A DNA stretch of 64,000 nucleotides from Terriglobia bacterium (lineage in GTDB: Bacteria; Acidobacteriota; Terriglobia; Bryobacterales; Bryobacteraceae). The notes under the pieces were generated by a model that was not told where the DNA came from, did no database searches, and saw nothing but the letters and a program-made list of their open reading frames with translations. This document shows, piece after piece, positions 36,002 to 46,700 of the stretch (within the stretch, counting starts at the first letter, position 1; the number at the start of each line of letters is the position of its first letter). A program made the translations under genes and the position numbers. The stretch covers positions 1-64,000 of the forward strand of contig JAIQFL010000009.1 in assembly GCA_020073365.1 (NCBI GenBank). The letters run 5' to 3'.

Positions 36002-38431
36002 GTGCGCTTCCTTCTTCGTGACTCCCTCTACGCCATTCGCCTTCTTCGACGCAGTCCGGCCTTCACTTCCCTGGCGGCAGCCATAATTGCGCTTGGGATT
36101 GGGGCTGCCACCGCGATCTTCAGCCTTATCTACGGAGTTGTGCTGAACGCGCTGCCGTTTCGCGACGCGGACCGCCTGATGGCGATCTGGTCCGACTTCT
36201 CCAAATCCGGCGGCAACCGGCGCGCCTATACCGCCCCGGCCGACTATTTCGACTGGATAGAGCGCAGCCGCAGCTTCGCCGCCATGACGGCGTACCGGAA
36301 TACCAATCGCACTCTCACCGCGCTCGATCACCCGTTGACCCCGCTGGCGAACGAAGTGCCCGCCAACTACTTCGACGTGCTTGGAGTCCAGGCGTTGCGC
36401 GGCCGCACCTTCGTCGCGGGTGAGGACCAGGCCGGCACGGACAACGTCGTTGTGATCAGCTACTCGCTGTGGAAGTCGGTCTTCAACGGCTCCGACGACG
36501 TCATTGGAAAGACCGTGGAACTCGACGGGCGCGCGGTGCAACTGATCGGCGTGCTCCCGCCGGGATTCCGCACGCCCAACAACGCGATCGTAACGCCGCC
36601 CGATCTTTGGATCGCCGCATCTTTCGATGCACAGCGGCTGGAGCGGGTGCAGCGCTCGCTGGTGGCCTTCGGGAGGTTGAAGCCGGGCGTTTCACCCGCG
36701 CAGGCGGAAGCCGAGATGGCGTCGATCTCTGCACAGATCGCGCGCGAACACCCTCAGCGTGCGGCCGCCCCCATAGCTTGGGCACGGACGATTCGGGAAG
36801 ACATGATCGGCGAATTTCGTGGCGCATTCCTTCTGCTGTTGGGGGCGGTCGGGATCATGCTGTTGATCGCATGCGCGAACGTGGCCAACCTGCTGCTGGC
36901 TCGTGCCGCGGGCCGCGCCCGCGAGGTGGCGCTGCGAACGGCGCTGGGCGCCTCGCGCGCGGCCATCGTAAGACAGATGCTGACGGAAAGCGTGCTGCTG
37001 GCGCTGATCGGCGGCGCGGCTGGGATAATGGTGGCGCAATTCAGCATCGGACCGCTGCTGGCGCTGATTCCCGCTGCGGCCGACCTGCCGTTCGCTGAAA
37101 ACGTGCAGATCAATCTGCCAGTGCTCGCCTTTGCGATGGGGCTGAGCCTGCTCACCGCGATTCTCTTCGGCCTCGCGCCGGCGCGCCAGGCGTTGCATGC
37201 CAGTCTCATCGAATCACTCAAGGAAGGCGGCCGCTCGCGTACCGGCGGACGGGAAGGCGCGCGCTGGCGCAATGCGTTGATCGTGGTCGAAGTCGGGCTC
37301 TCGATCGTGCTGTTGACCGGCGCAGGGCTGATGGTCCAGACCTTCTGGCGCCTCTCGCACCTCAACCTCGGATTCGATGCCAGCCGGGTCCTCAACGTGC
37401 GCAACTCGCTGCGCGGCGCAACCTACGCCACGGGCGAGGCGCGCCGCAATCATTTCGTCACGGCCGCGGCCAAACTGGCAGCGATCCCCGGAGTGGAATC
37501 GGTGAGCGCGGTGAGCTTCCCGCCCCCCCTCGATCCGATCGCCCCCACGCACTTCACGCTGGCGGGCGAGGCATCCGATCCCGGCCGCGACTACACGGCC
37601 TATACGCTGGTGGTACTCCCCCGATATTTCGAGACCCTCCGCAACCCGATTCTGAGCGGCCGGGGAATCACCGAAGCGGACACCGCGGATTCGTTGCGCG
37701 TCGCGGTCGTGACAAAGGAACTCGCGCACCGGTACTTTGCGGATCGCGACCCGGTGGGCCGGTCGATCCGGCTTAGCGGTCCCCAGGCAGGCGAGTGGCG
37801 CATCGTGGGGATTGCGGCGGACATTGCCGACAGCGGGAACCATCCGGAGGCGCAGCCGGTGGTGTATCTGCCGCACACGCAGGCGCCAGTCGGCACCATG
37901 AGTTTCCTGCTGCGCACCCGAGTAGCGCCGGCCAGCCTGGGCTCGATCGCCGAGCGTACTCTGTGGAGCACGGGCCGCCTGATGAACGTCTATCGCATCA
38001 TGACTCTGGAGCAGGTCGTCGAGGAGGGCCGCTGGCAGAGCCGCTTCACCATGATTCTGCTGACGCTGTTTGCGGCGCTGGCCCTGATTCTGGCGACCGC
38101 GGGAATCTACGCCGTGATTTCATACCTGGCCTTGCAGCGAACCCGCGAGATCGGCATCCGCATGGCCTTAGGAGCGCGCCCCGTCGACGTGTTGCGCATG
38201 GTGACCGGACAAGGAGTGGCGCTGGCTGCGGTGGGAGTGGCGTTCGGAATGGTCGCGTCGCTCGCGGCCGGCCGCGTGCTCGCCTCGCGCCTGTACGGAG
38301 TCGCCGCCACCGACCCCCTCACCCTGGCCGCGGGCTCGGTCTTGCTCCTGCTCGTCGCGGCCGCAGCCTCCGCCGGGCCCGCGATGCGCGCCGCGTCCGT
38401 CGCCCCCGCGGACGCATTGCGCAGGGATTAG
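36002..38431 (+). CDS. MacB-like ABC transporter permease (ADOP type, no adjacent ATPase)
   Basis: LLRDSLYAIRLLRRSPAFTSLAAAIIALGIGAATAIFSLIYGVVLNALPFRDADRLMAIW...; FtsX-like segments LACANVANLLLARAAGRAREVALRTALGAS and RTREIGIRMALGARPVDVLRMV. Confidence 0.93.
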   Translation: MRFLLRDSLYAIRLLRRSPAFTSLAAAIIALGIGAATAIFSLIYGVVLNALPFRDADRLMAIWSDFSKSGGNRRAYTAPADYFDWIERSRSFAAMTAYRNTNRTLTALDHPLTPLANEVPANYFDVLGVQALRGRTFVAGEDQAGTDNVVVISYSLWKSVFNGSDDVIGKTVELDGRAVQLIGVLPPGFRTPNNAIVTPPDLWIAASFDAQRLERVQRSLVAFGRLKPGVSPAQAEAEMASISAQIAREHPQRAAAPIAWARTIREDMIGEFRGAFLLLLGAVGIMLLIACANVANLLLARAAGRAREVALRTALGASRAAIVRQMLTESVLLALIGGAAGIMVAQFSIGPLLALIPAAADLPFAENVQINLPVLAFAMGLSLLTAILFGLAPARQALHASLIESLKEGGRSRTGGREGARWRNALIVVEVGLSIVLLTGAGLMVQTFWRLSHLNLGFDASRVLNVRNSLRGATYATGEARRNHFVTAAAKLAAIPGVESVSAVSFPPPLDPIAPTHFTLAGEASDPGRDYTAYTLVVLPRYFETLRNPILSGRGITEADTADSLRVAVVTKELAHRYFADRDPVGRSIRLSGPQAGEWRIVGIAADIADSGNHPEAQPVVYLPHTQAPVGTMSFLLRTRVAPASLGSIAERTLWSTGRLMNVYRIMTLEQVVEEGRWQSRFTMILLTLFAALALILATAGIYAVISYLALQRTREIGIRMALGARPVDVLRMVTGQGVALAAVGVAFGMVASLAAGRVLASRLYGVAATDPLTLAAGSVLLLLVAAAASAGPAMRAASVAPADALRRD

Positions 38432-38743
38432 CGGCCTCACTCTGCCCCAGTGCCGATTCCAGCCTCTCGCAATATCGTTGCGCTTGTGAACGTACCTGGG
38501 TTCCAGCGGCTTGACCGAAAAACGGACTGTCCTCGGATGCGGCGCGACTGGGTTCCGAGCGGATCGGCTACACGGAAGTTGGCCCGGATTAGGAATGGGA
38601 AGTCGGCATCGCGTCGACCAACCTCCGGATCGCCCGTTGCTCGGTCCCTATCCCTCCAGAGTGGCGTCTTCATTTTGCCCAAGGAGCATCTTCGAGCCGC
38701 GCGGGCCGGACGCCGGCGCCCCCTGGTTTTGTTGGACGCCGGA

Positions 38744-39139
38744 CTATACAGCCCGGCTTCCAGCCGCCAACCGTCGGGCGGCAGCATCGGCGCTATCCTC
38801 GGGTCGTGTATTGAAGGCAATCGCCGCGCCTGGGGCAGCCCTATGAATAGCGTTGATGACGGCTTCGAATAATGCAAGGCCCCGGGGTGGCAGGCGCACG
38901 CCGGCCCCGATTACCACACAATCGTAGCTCTTCGAAGCTAACTGACGCTCCACTGTCGGGCCAGCGGTTTCATCAGGCCGGATCAAACCGACGTCGCCCT
39001 CCCAACCGCGTTCAGCGAACTGCTTCAGCGCAACCGCGATGCCGGCGCGAACCTTCTCAGCGGTCATACCCGGTGGCAAAGCAGGGTCAGAAAAATTCAC
39101 GGTCTCTGGATCGAAGCCTAACAGCAGAACCCGCGTCAT
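38744..39139 (-). CDS. Conserved hypothetical protein
   Basis: MTRVLLLGFDPETVNFSDPALPPGMTAEKVRAGIAVALKQFAERGWEGDVGLIRPDETAGPTVERQLASKSYDCVVIGAGVRLPPRGLALFEAVINAIHRAAPGAAIAFNTRPEDSADAAARR. Confidence 0.78.
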   Translation of the reverse strand: MTRVLLLGFDPETVNFSDPALPPGMTAEKVRAGIAVALKQFAERGWEGDVGLIRPDETAGPTVERQLASKSYDCVVIGAGVRLPPRGLALFEAVINAIHRAAPGAAIAFNTRPEDSADAAARRLAAGSRAV

Positions 39140-39588
39140 GAGCTCTCCCTTATTCCTGGGAGCGCTTGGCGGCATCTTCAGCTACCATACCAGCTTCACC
39201 AGAAGTTGACAGGCTATCACAAGACTAAAGAGTTTTCCACCGCAAGTAATTCATTGGCAATGTGTTATACGGATAGGGAATGGATGGCCAGCTATTCAGA
39301 CATTGGGCCAGTTTGGCCGCCAATCAGATTAGGAACGATAAGTCGGCGTCTGTCCGGTAGTCTAGGTTGGCGTCACCTGAAAGCATGACGCCCCAAGCGG
39401 AGACTTAACGGCTGCGCTGATAGCACCGGATTCCTGTCGCGAAATCCCGTCTTACGAGCAAGCGCCCGGGGGAGCCGCTCCGGGAAGGCCCGATTCCAGT
39501 GCACCGGGACCTGCGGGAATCTCCTAACCGCTGAGCAGTGCTGAGGTCTGCGCTTATGCGGGTCCGCCCCACCATTCGCGACAGAGTG

Positions 39589-40944
39589 CTATTTGGACTT
39601 CAGGATGTCGATGCCGCCATTCTGATCGATGAGGCGGAGCTCGCAGCCGCCGCCCGCGATTTTGCCGTTCAACACGTCGCCTCCGATCTCGCCGCTGACC
39701 GTCATGTCGGCCTCGGAGTGGATGCGGCCGAATGAGGTCCTCGCGTTCACGTTGTATCCGATCCCGCTCGGGACGGTCACGCGGATCGAGCCGAAACTGG
39801 TATTCAGGGAAATCGGTTGGCACCGCTGGCCAGGCTTGGCGTCGACGGTCACCGAGGTATTGGCGGCTTCCACGGTGACCGGCCCGGCCACGTCACTGAT
39901 GTTGATGGGTGCGAACGAAGTCTTCGCATACACATCGCCGCCAATGCCGGAGAGGCGGATGGAGCTGTTTCCGGAAGTCACCCGCACGCCCGCCTTTACG
40001 CCGCGCAGGTCCACGCTGCCGAAGGTGGTCTCGACGGTGGCGGATCCGCCGACCGTATCCCCGGTGATGTTGGCGTTCTGCGCGCCCACCTTCAGCACCT
40101 TGCCGATGCGGGAGAAGCTCACGCGATTGAAGCTGGTGTGCAGGTCGGCGGCGCCGGCAACGCCCGTCACGCGAACTTCGCCATTCTGATTCTGCACGGT
40201 GACATCCGACCTGGCGTCCGAAACGGTCACCGAGCCGAAGGAATTGGTGACGAATGCGGCGCCCGTCACATTCTCCACTTCGATGTTTCCGTTGTTGCTG
40301 TGGATAGTCACTCCCCGGCCGGCATTGGTCACACGTACCGGGCTGAAGCGGTTGGTGACGTCGACCGTTCCGGTGATATCGCTGGCGGTCACGGGGCCGT
40401 TGGCGTTCCTCACGATCAGGTCGCCGTCGTTGCCGCGGACCTCGACTTCTCCGAAGGAGTTCTCGATCTCCTGACGGCCGCGGCTGCCCGAGAGGCGGAC
40501 CTGGCCGTTGTTGTTGCGGATGATACCGGGTGCGCGCAGGTTCTGCACGCTGACTGCGCCGAAGCGGTTGCGGAGGTCGAGCGGCGCGGTCTCCGGAATG
40601 ACGATGTCGTAGTCCACGCTGTAGGACAGGTTGCCGCTGTTCCAGTGTGAGGGATATTGGGTGCGGATGGATGCGCCCGAGCCTTGATCCACCACGATCT
40701 GGATCTGTTCGCAAAAGCCGCGCGCCTCGGACGCGGTGTTTGCCGAGCAGCGGATGGTCGCCTGAATCTCCACTTCGCCTTTGTTCTGGGTACGGATGGT
40801 GACGCTGCCGTTGGCATTCTCGATGCGGACGTTCCGGCCGGGGGGAAGGGCCACGGTCTTCCGGAAGTCGCGCTTGTATTCCTCACGCGCGAACGCCGTC
40901 CACGCACAGCAGCATATCAGTAGTAGATTAATTCCTTTTCGCAT
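39589..40944 (-). CDS. DUF4097-like beta-strand-repeat protein
   Basis: Repeated 'NxNGxVxxxxxxGxVxVxNxFGxVxV' pattern (VTIHSNNGNIEVENVTGAAFVTNSFGSVTVSDARSDVTVQNQNGEVRVTGV). Confidence 0.9.
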   Translation of the reverse strand: MRKGINLLLICCCAWTAFAREEYKRDFRKTVALPPGRNVRIENANGSVTIRTQNKGEVEIQATIRCSANTASEARGFCEQIQIVVDQGSGASIRTQYPSHWNSGNLSYSVDYDIVIPETAPLDLRNRFGAVSVQNLRAPGIIRNNNGQVRLSGSRGRQEIENSFGEVEVRGNDGDLIVRNANGPVTASDITGTVDVTNRFSPVRVTNAGRGVTIHSNNGNIEVENVTGAAFVTNSFGSVTVSDARSDVTVQNQNGEVRVTGVAGAADLHTSFNRVSFSRIGKVLKVGAQNANITGDTVGGSATVETTFGSVDLRGVKAGVRVTSGNSSIRLSGIGGDVYAKTSFAPINISDVAGPVTVEAANTSVTVDAKPGQRCQPISLNTSFGSIRVTVPSGIGYNVNARTSFGRIHSEADMTVSGEIGGDVLNGKIAGGGCELRLIDQNGGIDILKSK

Positions 40945-41533
40945 TTTCCAGCCACTCCTCGAGGGTCTTCTGCTTCTCTCGATATAGCGACGCCAACTGC
41001 GTCTGCAGGTAAACGTTGTAGCGATTGTTCGCGACGTTGGCCTTCAGGTCCGCGATGGCCGAATCCAGCAGCGCCAATTTCTCCCGATAGGCCGCCGCCA
41101 GGGCCGATGGCGACTGCTGCAAGCCGGTTCCCGCGACCTTCGACAGCTTCTCGATCGACCGCGCGTAGGCCGATTCGGCCTGCTGCACCTCCTGGAGCGC
41201 ATCCTCGGTGAGGAAGGCGCGGTCCTGCGGTTTGCTCCGCCACGGCTGGGACAGCATCACCGCGAGCGTCACCACCGCTGCCGCCGCCAACGCCCAACGC
41301 CAAATCGGCACGGGCCTGCGGGGCGGCGCTTCGGCAGCCAGACCGTCGCGAATCGCGGGCCAGAGCGCAGGGCTCTCCCACTCCTCGTGAAGGCTGGGAG
41401 CGAGCCGCGAAATCTCCGACCACAGATACAGTTGCTCGCGGCATTGCTGGCAACGTTCCGCGTGCGCCCGGGCATCCGGCATCAGCTCCGGGGATCGAAG
41501 CGCGCGATCCAAATCGTTACATTGAAAAATCAT
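40928..41533 (-). CDS. Anti-sigma factor with zinc-finger-like motif
   Basis: MIFQCNDLDRALRSPELMPDARAHAERCQQCREQLYLW (H-x3-C-x2-C), one TM helix; overlaps the sigma gene stop. Confidence 0.85.
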   Translation of the reverse strand: MIFQCNDLDRALRSPELMPDARAHAERCQQCREQLYLWSEISRLAPSLHEEWESPALWPAIRDGLAAEAPPRRPVPIWRWALAAAAVVTLAVMLSQPWRSKPQDRAFLTEDALQEVQQAESAYARSIEKLSKVAGTGLQQSPSALAAAYREKLALLDSAIADLKANVANNRYNVYLQTQLASLYREKQKTLEEWLENAKRN

Positions 41534-42093
41534 CGCCTGGCCTCCGTGAGCAGCCGTTTCAGCTCCTTCTTGGCCTCGAAGAGCCACGCCTTGGAGGTCC
41601 CCTCGGGTACTTCTAAAATCTGTGCGATCTCCGCGTGCCGCAGGCCTTCCACCTCGAACAGAAGGAACACCATGCGGTGGCGCGGATTGATGCGCTGGAG
41701 CGCGTCCTGGAGCGTCACGCGCAGGGTCACCTGGCTGTTCGGCGCGGGATGCTCCTGCGGGGGCGGCTCGGTCTCGCGCTGGCGCTTCCGCGCCAGGTCG
41801 TAGCAGACGTTGATCACGATGCGGCAGAGCCAGGTGCCGATGCTGGACTGGCCCTGAAAACCGCGGATCGCGCGGTAGAGCTTCAGGAAGGTCTCCTGAA
41901 CGGCGTCCTCGGCGTCCTGCCGGTTTCCTACGATGTGATATGCGACGCTCTTGAGGCGGGCCCCGTGCGCCTGGTAAAGCTGTTCGAACGCACGTATATC
42001 CTGCCGGCGGCACGCCGCCAGCAAGTCGGCCTCGGAGGCATAGTCGGTGGAGTACATCGGGTCGATCAGCGCCAGTTGACTTGCCCCCACCAT
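41530..42093 (-). CDS. ECF-type RNA polymerase sigma factor
   Basis: LLAACRRQDIRAFEQLYQAHGARLKSVAYHIVGNRQDAEDAVQETFLKLYRAI...MVFLLFEVEGLRHAEIAQILEVPEGTSKAWLFEAKKEL. Confidence 0.95.
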   Translation of the reverse strand: MVGASQLALIDPMYSTDYASEADLLAACRRQDIRAFEQLYQAHGARLKSVAYHIVGNRQDAEDAVQETFLKLYRAIRGFQGQSSIGTWLCRIVINVCYDLARKRQRETEPPPQEHPAPNSQVTLRVTLQDALQRINPRHRMVFLLFEVEGLRHAEIAQILEVPEGTSKAWLFEAKKELKRLLTEARR

Positions 42094-42242
42094 TCTCTCC
42101 CGCTTTCATTCGACCTTTGGACGGAGTGGGAGGGGCGATGGTTGGAAAAATGTGGGGGTGGTTGCCCGGGGAGCTTAGTTCAGTACCGGATCGGAGGCCA
42201 AAGCCGTCAGGAGTCGCGAAGGAACTGCCCGCAAGCTGATGA

Positions 42243-42267
42243 GGCAGGCGAAAACGCCTAGCCCACC
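42243..42267. repeat. REP-like palindrome copy
   Basis: ggcaggcgaaaacgcctagcccacc, near-identical to the 23249 copy. Confidence 0.65.
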
Positions 42268-42407
42268 TCTGTAAACAGTGGATTTGTGTATTTATTAGAC
42301 ACCATCAGGACTGAATATCGAATATATATTGTTTCACGAGGCCACTGGCTGCATAATGTATTCGGTCGGGAGCTCAAAAGGGAGACCGAAGTTGAGAGGA
42401 GTCTCCG

Positions 42408-43556
42408 TTGAGATCCAAACTGTGCTCCATTCCAGGAGCCCGGAGCCTGGCACTTACCATGACAAACCGTAAGGCTGTCGCGATCTTCTTCGCGGCTGCG
42501 GCGGTCACCAGTATCTTAGTAGGTGCCGCCCAGGCGCAGCCGGCTAGCATCTATCTCGATCCAGCGGGAAGGTATACGTTATCCATTCCGTCGAGTTGGA
42601 CGATGAAGAAGGGCTTCTATGGGTACACGTTCCGGATGGGGTCGGCTGAGCTGAGACTGGCGACCTCGAAGCCGACGGATCCCCAAGAGGCCTTGCTCGA
42701 CTACGCGAGCCGGACTGGCCGCGAGTGGAAGGAGGTCTTCAGCGGCGAAGGCAAGATCGCCGGACAACGTTCCGTCTTTTCGATCTGGAGCGGGCCGAAC
42801 CCGGCCGGCGTCAAGGGCATCAAGAAGATGACGGTGGTGCGGGCCGAAGGACAGACCTACGCCTTCCTCACCACCGCGGAAGACAGGGACTGGCCAGTGG
42901 TGCAGCCCTCCGTGGAGGCGATCGAGCAGAGCTTCCAGTTGCGCGGGGGCGCTGAGGCTGGCGAGACACCCCGCGATCTGTGGGACACGCTGGTCGGCGA
43001 GCGGCGAGCGGCGGCGTCCGCGTCCGCCCCTGATCTTCGGGATGACCTGGTGACCGCGCCGCCGGCGGGCCCGGTCCAGTCGCCCGGCGCCTCCGCGGGA
43101 GCAGAGAGCTATTATTCGGATCCGAAAGGGCGCTTCCGGATCGGCATTCCTCGTGGCTGGACCGCCAGTGAGGGTGGCGGTGGCGTCAGCATCTGGCGCG
43201 GGGAGACCTACGTCACGGTGGTCCTGCTGGACGGACCTCCGGGGCCGCGACTGCTGGCAACTTTTTCCCAGCAGTTCGCCAAGCAGTGGCAGAACTTCCG
43301 GCAAGTCCGGACTGGATCGTCGACCTTGGGCGGAATGCCGGGCGAGTTCGGCATATTCGCCGGCACGAACCCCAGAGGGGTTCCGGCTGTGCTGAGAATT
43401 GTCACGGCGGGAGGGTCCAGAGGCGGCTTCATTCTGACGATGTCGGTTCCCCAGAACGAATGGGAGTCCCTCAAGACCGACCTCCAGCAGATGGAACAGA
43501 GCTTTTCGGCTGGTGGTGGATCAGGCGCCGGCCCAGGGGGCGCGGACGTGTGGTAG
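42408..43556 (+). CDS. Secreted hypothetical protein with two tandem PsbP/DUF1795-like modules
   Basis: Module 1 SIYLDPAGRYTLSIPSSWTMKKGF...GIKKMTVVRAEGQTYAFLTTAEDRDW..EAIEQSFQL; module 2 SYYSDPKGRFRIGIPRGWTASEGG...AVLRIVTAGGSRGGFILTMSVPQNEWE..LQQMEQSFSA. Confidence 0.72.
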   Translation: MRSKLCSIPGARSLALTMTNRKAVAIFFAAAAVTSILVGAAQAQPASIYLDPAGRYTLSIPSSWTMKKGFYGYTFRMGSAELRLATSKPTDPQEALLDYASRTGREWKEVFSGEGKIAGQRSVFSIWSGPNPAGVKGIKKMTVVRAEGQTYAFLTTAEDRDWPVVQPSVEAIEQSFQLRGGAEAGETPRDLWDTLVGERRAAASASAPDLRDDLVTAPPAGPVQSPGASAGAESYYSDPKGRFRIGIPRGWTASEGGGGVSIWRGETYVTVVLLDGPPGPRLLATFSQQFAKQWQNFRQVRTGSSTLGGMPGEFGIFAGTNPRGVPAVLRIVTAGGSRGGFILTMSVPQNEWESLKTDLQQMEQSFSAGGGSGAGPGGADVW

Positions 43557-43795
43557 GTACCGGCGCCTGCTCGCGGTCGCCCTGCACTTTGGATCGGCTC
43601 GCCACCGAGCCGGCCTTGGTTCTATTGGGGCAGTTCCCCGGCGTCTCTGGCCTGACCACCAAATGGCCAATCTCCAGGGCTGGCCAAACCACCGATCTCC
43701 GGGAGGCCGCCCCAGCCTGAGCCGCTCCACGCACACTTCAGGCCTGGGCAGGCCGGGGGTCTGCTCCATTGGTGCTGTGGTAGGCTAAACATCTT

Positions 43796-46700
43796 ATGAA
43801 GCTTGCTGGCGCACTGCTGTGGATTCCTCTCTCGGTATCCCTGGCCCAAATCCCCACGCCCGAGTCTGTGCTCGGCCATAAGCCCGGCGACGATTTCTAC
43901 CTTGCCAGCTACGACGAGTCGCTGGCGTACTTCCAGAAGCTGGCCCAAGCCACCAACAAGCTGAAACTCGTGCGCGTCGGCAAGACCACCCAGGGGCGCG
44001 ATTGGTACATCGCCGTCATCTCGGCCGCGGGCAATCTCTCGCAACTGGACAAATACAAGGACACCGCACGCAAGCTGGCCCTGGTCAAAGGGCTGACCGA
44101 AGCCCAGGCGCACGAACTGGCGCGCAGTGGCAAGGTGATCGTTCACATCGATGGCGGCCTGCATGCCACCGAGGTCGCTCCCGCACAGCACGCCATTCAG
44201 CTCGCCTACAACCTGGTAACCGCCACCGACCCCGCGACCGCCGCCATTCTCGACAACGTCATCCTCCTGCTGTGGTTCTCCATCAACCCCGACGGCCAGA
44301 ACATGGTGGTCAACTGGTACCGCGGCAATCTCGGCTCGCAGTACGAGGTCAGCAACATGCCGGGTCTCTATCAGGAGTACATCGGCCACGACAACAACCG
44401 CGACGGGTACATGAACAACATGCTCGAGTCTCAGGTCATCACACGCGCGGAGCTGGAGTACTTTCCACAGGTCTTCTACAACCAGCACCAGACGGCGCCC
44501 TTCCCGGCGCGCATCTGGATTCCACCGTTCGGCGATCCCGTCTCGTTGAATCCGCATCCCTTGATGTATCGCTGGGTGAACGTTTTCGGCGCGTCCATGG
44601 CCGCCTGGCTGGACGAGCACGACATGCCCGGCGCCATGCATCGCGGACGGTTTGACGACTGGTACCCCGGCTTCGTGGACCACGTGAACAACTTCCGCAA
44701 CACCGTCTCTTTCCTGACCGAGACGGCGCTCTACCGCTACGCCACGCCGCACTTCTACACCACCGACGACTTCCCGCGCGAAAGGCAGGATCTGCGCACC
44801 GAGGTCTTCTATTCGAGTCCGTGGACTGGCGGGTGGTGGCGGCTGGGAGACGCCGTGCGCTACAACATCGGCGCATCCATGGCGGTGTTGGATACCGCCG
44901 CCAAGAACCGCGAAGAGTTACTGTACGACCGCTACCGCGCGGGGCGCGACGTAATCGCGCGCTTCACCAAGGATCCTCCTTACGCCTACATCATTCCGCG
45001 CGAGCAGCGGGACCGGCCCACGGCCGCGATCCTGGTGGAGAAGCTGTTGATCGACGGGATCGAGGTGCACCAGGCGACCAAAGAATTCGCCGCCAACCGG
45101 TCCACCTATAAGGAGGGCGACTGGGTGGTGCTGATGGATCAGCCCTTCGCGGCGCTGGTGAAAGAGCTATTCGATGTTCAGAAGTACCCGGAATTGCCGC
45201 ATCCGCCCCCAATTACGGCCGCTGGCGGCAGGGGTGGTGGCACACCGGGCGGAGGCGGTGGCGCTCCGGGCGGAGGCGGAGGCGCTCCGGGTGGCGCCGG
45301 AGTTGCTCCCGCAGGCGGTGCTGGCGCCGGTGAGGGCGCTGCTCCCGGCGAAGGTGCTGCTCCGGGCGGCGGGGCTGGTGTCGCTCCTGCTGCTCCGGCG
45401 GGTGGTGCTGGCGCGGCCCAGGGCGCCGGCGGTGCTGGATCCGGCGGCCGTGGTCCAGGTGCAGGTGGCCGAGGCGGTGGTGGCGCGGGCGCCGCTCCTG
45501 CAGCCGGAGCTGGAGGCCGGGGCGGTGCAGCGGGTGGCGCGGCACCGGGCGCGGCAGCCGGCGCCCAGGCTCCACCGGCACAATTCCCCTACGACGTGAC
45601 CGGCTGGACTCTGCCGCTCCAGATGGGAGTGGAGGTGGTGGCCGTCGCGGAGCCGGTCGACGAGGCAACGCGGCGCACGCTGCGCAAGGTCGAACACGTC
45701 GATCCGATCCAGGGCAAAGTGGAAGGCTCGGGTCCGGTGTTCGCGTTCTCGCACAACTCCAATGCGGCCCTGCGCGTGGTGAACGACGTCCTGGCGTCCG
45801 GTGGAACCGTGAGCTTCGCGAAATCCGAGAGCACCATCTACGCCAAGGGGAATGTCGAATCGTTGCTTCAAAAGAGTGGCGTCAACGCCACTTCCCTCAA
45901 GGAAGCGCCGGAAGCGGCATGGCCCGTAAAGAAGCCGCGGGTGGGTCTCTACGAGCCCTGGGCAGGCAATATCGATGAAGGCTGGACGCGCTGGGTCTTC
46001 GAGCAGTTCCGTTTTCCCTTCACGCGGCTCCGCAATGCGGACGTCCAGTCCGGCCACCTGCGCGACCAGTTTGACGCCATCGTGTTTGCGGAATCCGGGA
46101 CGCGCCAGATCGTCGACGGCATGCGTTCGGGCACCGTGCCCGGCCAATACGCCGGCGGGATCGGCGAAGAGGGCACGCAGGCGCTCCGCGATTTCGTCAC
46201 CCAGGGCGGGACGCTGGTCACACTGGGCAACGCCAGCCTGTTTGCCATCGAGGAGTTCAACCTCCCGGTGACCAACGTGGTGGCCGGCCTGAGGCAGGAC
46301 CAGTTCTTCTGCTCCGGCTCGCTGCTGCGGGTGGAGATCAAGGAAGCCAATCACCCCGTGGTGGCGGGTCTCCCACTGAGCCTGCCGGTGATGTTCGAGC
46401 GCAATCCGGTATTCGATACCAAGACTGGCTTTCGCGGCAAGATCTTAGCCAGCTACATCAAGGACCGCACCCCTCTACTGAGCGGTTTCCTGCTGGGCGC
46501 GGATGTGATTCAAGGCAAGGCCGCGGCCATGGATGTCAACCTCGGGACCGGCCACATCATCCTGCTGGGCTTCCGGCCGCAGTGGCGCGGCCAGTCGCAC
46601 GGCACCTACAAGTTCCTCTTCAACGCGTTGTTTTACAACCCGTCCATGGCGCCCGAAGCGCCGGAGCGCGGGGGCCGCGGCGGTGGCGCTGGTAATGCAC

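Noticed and set aside
38440-38740. Short ORFs after the ADOP permease
   Set aside because: No family motif or RBS support; all frames look random.
39200-39585. Possible gene or RNA between 39139 and 39589
   Set aside because: No convincing ORF, tRNA or known riboswitch pattern seen.
45219-45575. Possible CRISPR or minisatellite array
   Set aside because: Repeats are short, irregular and in frame (Gly/Ala codons), with no spacers; explained as low-complexity coding sequence.
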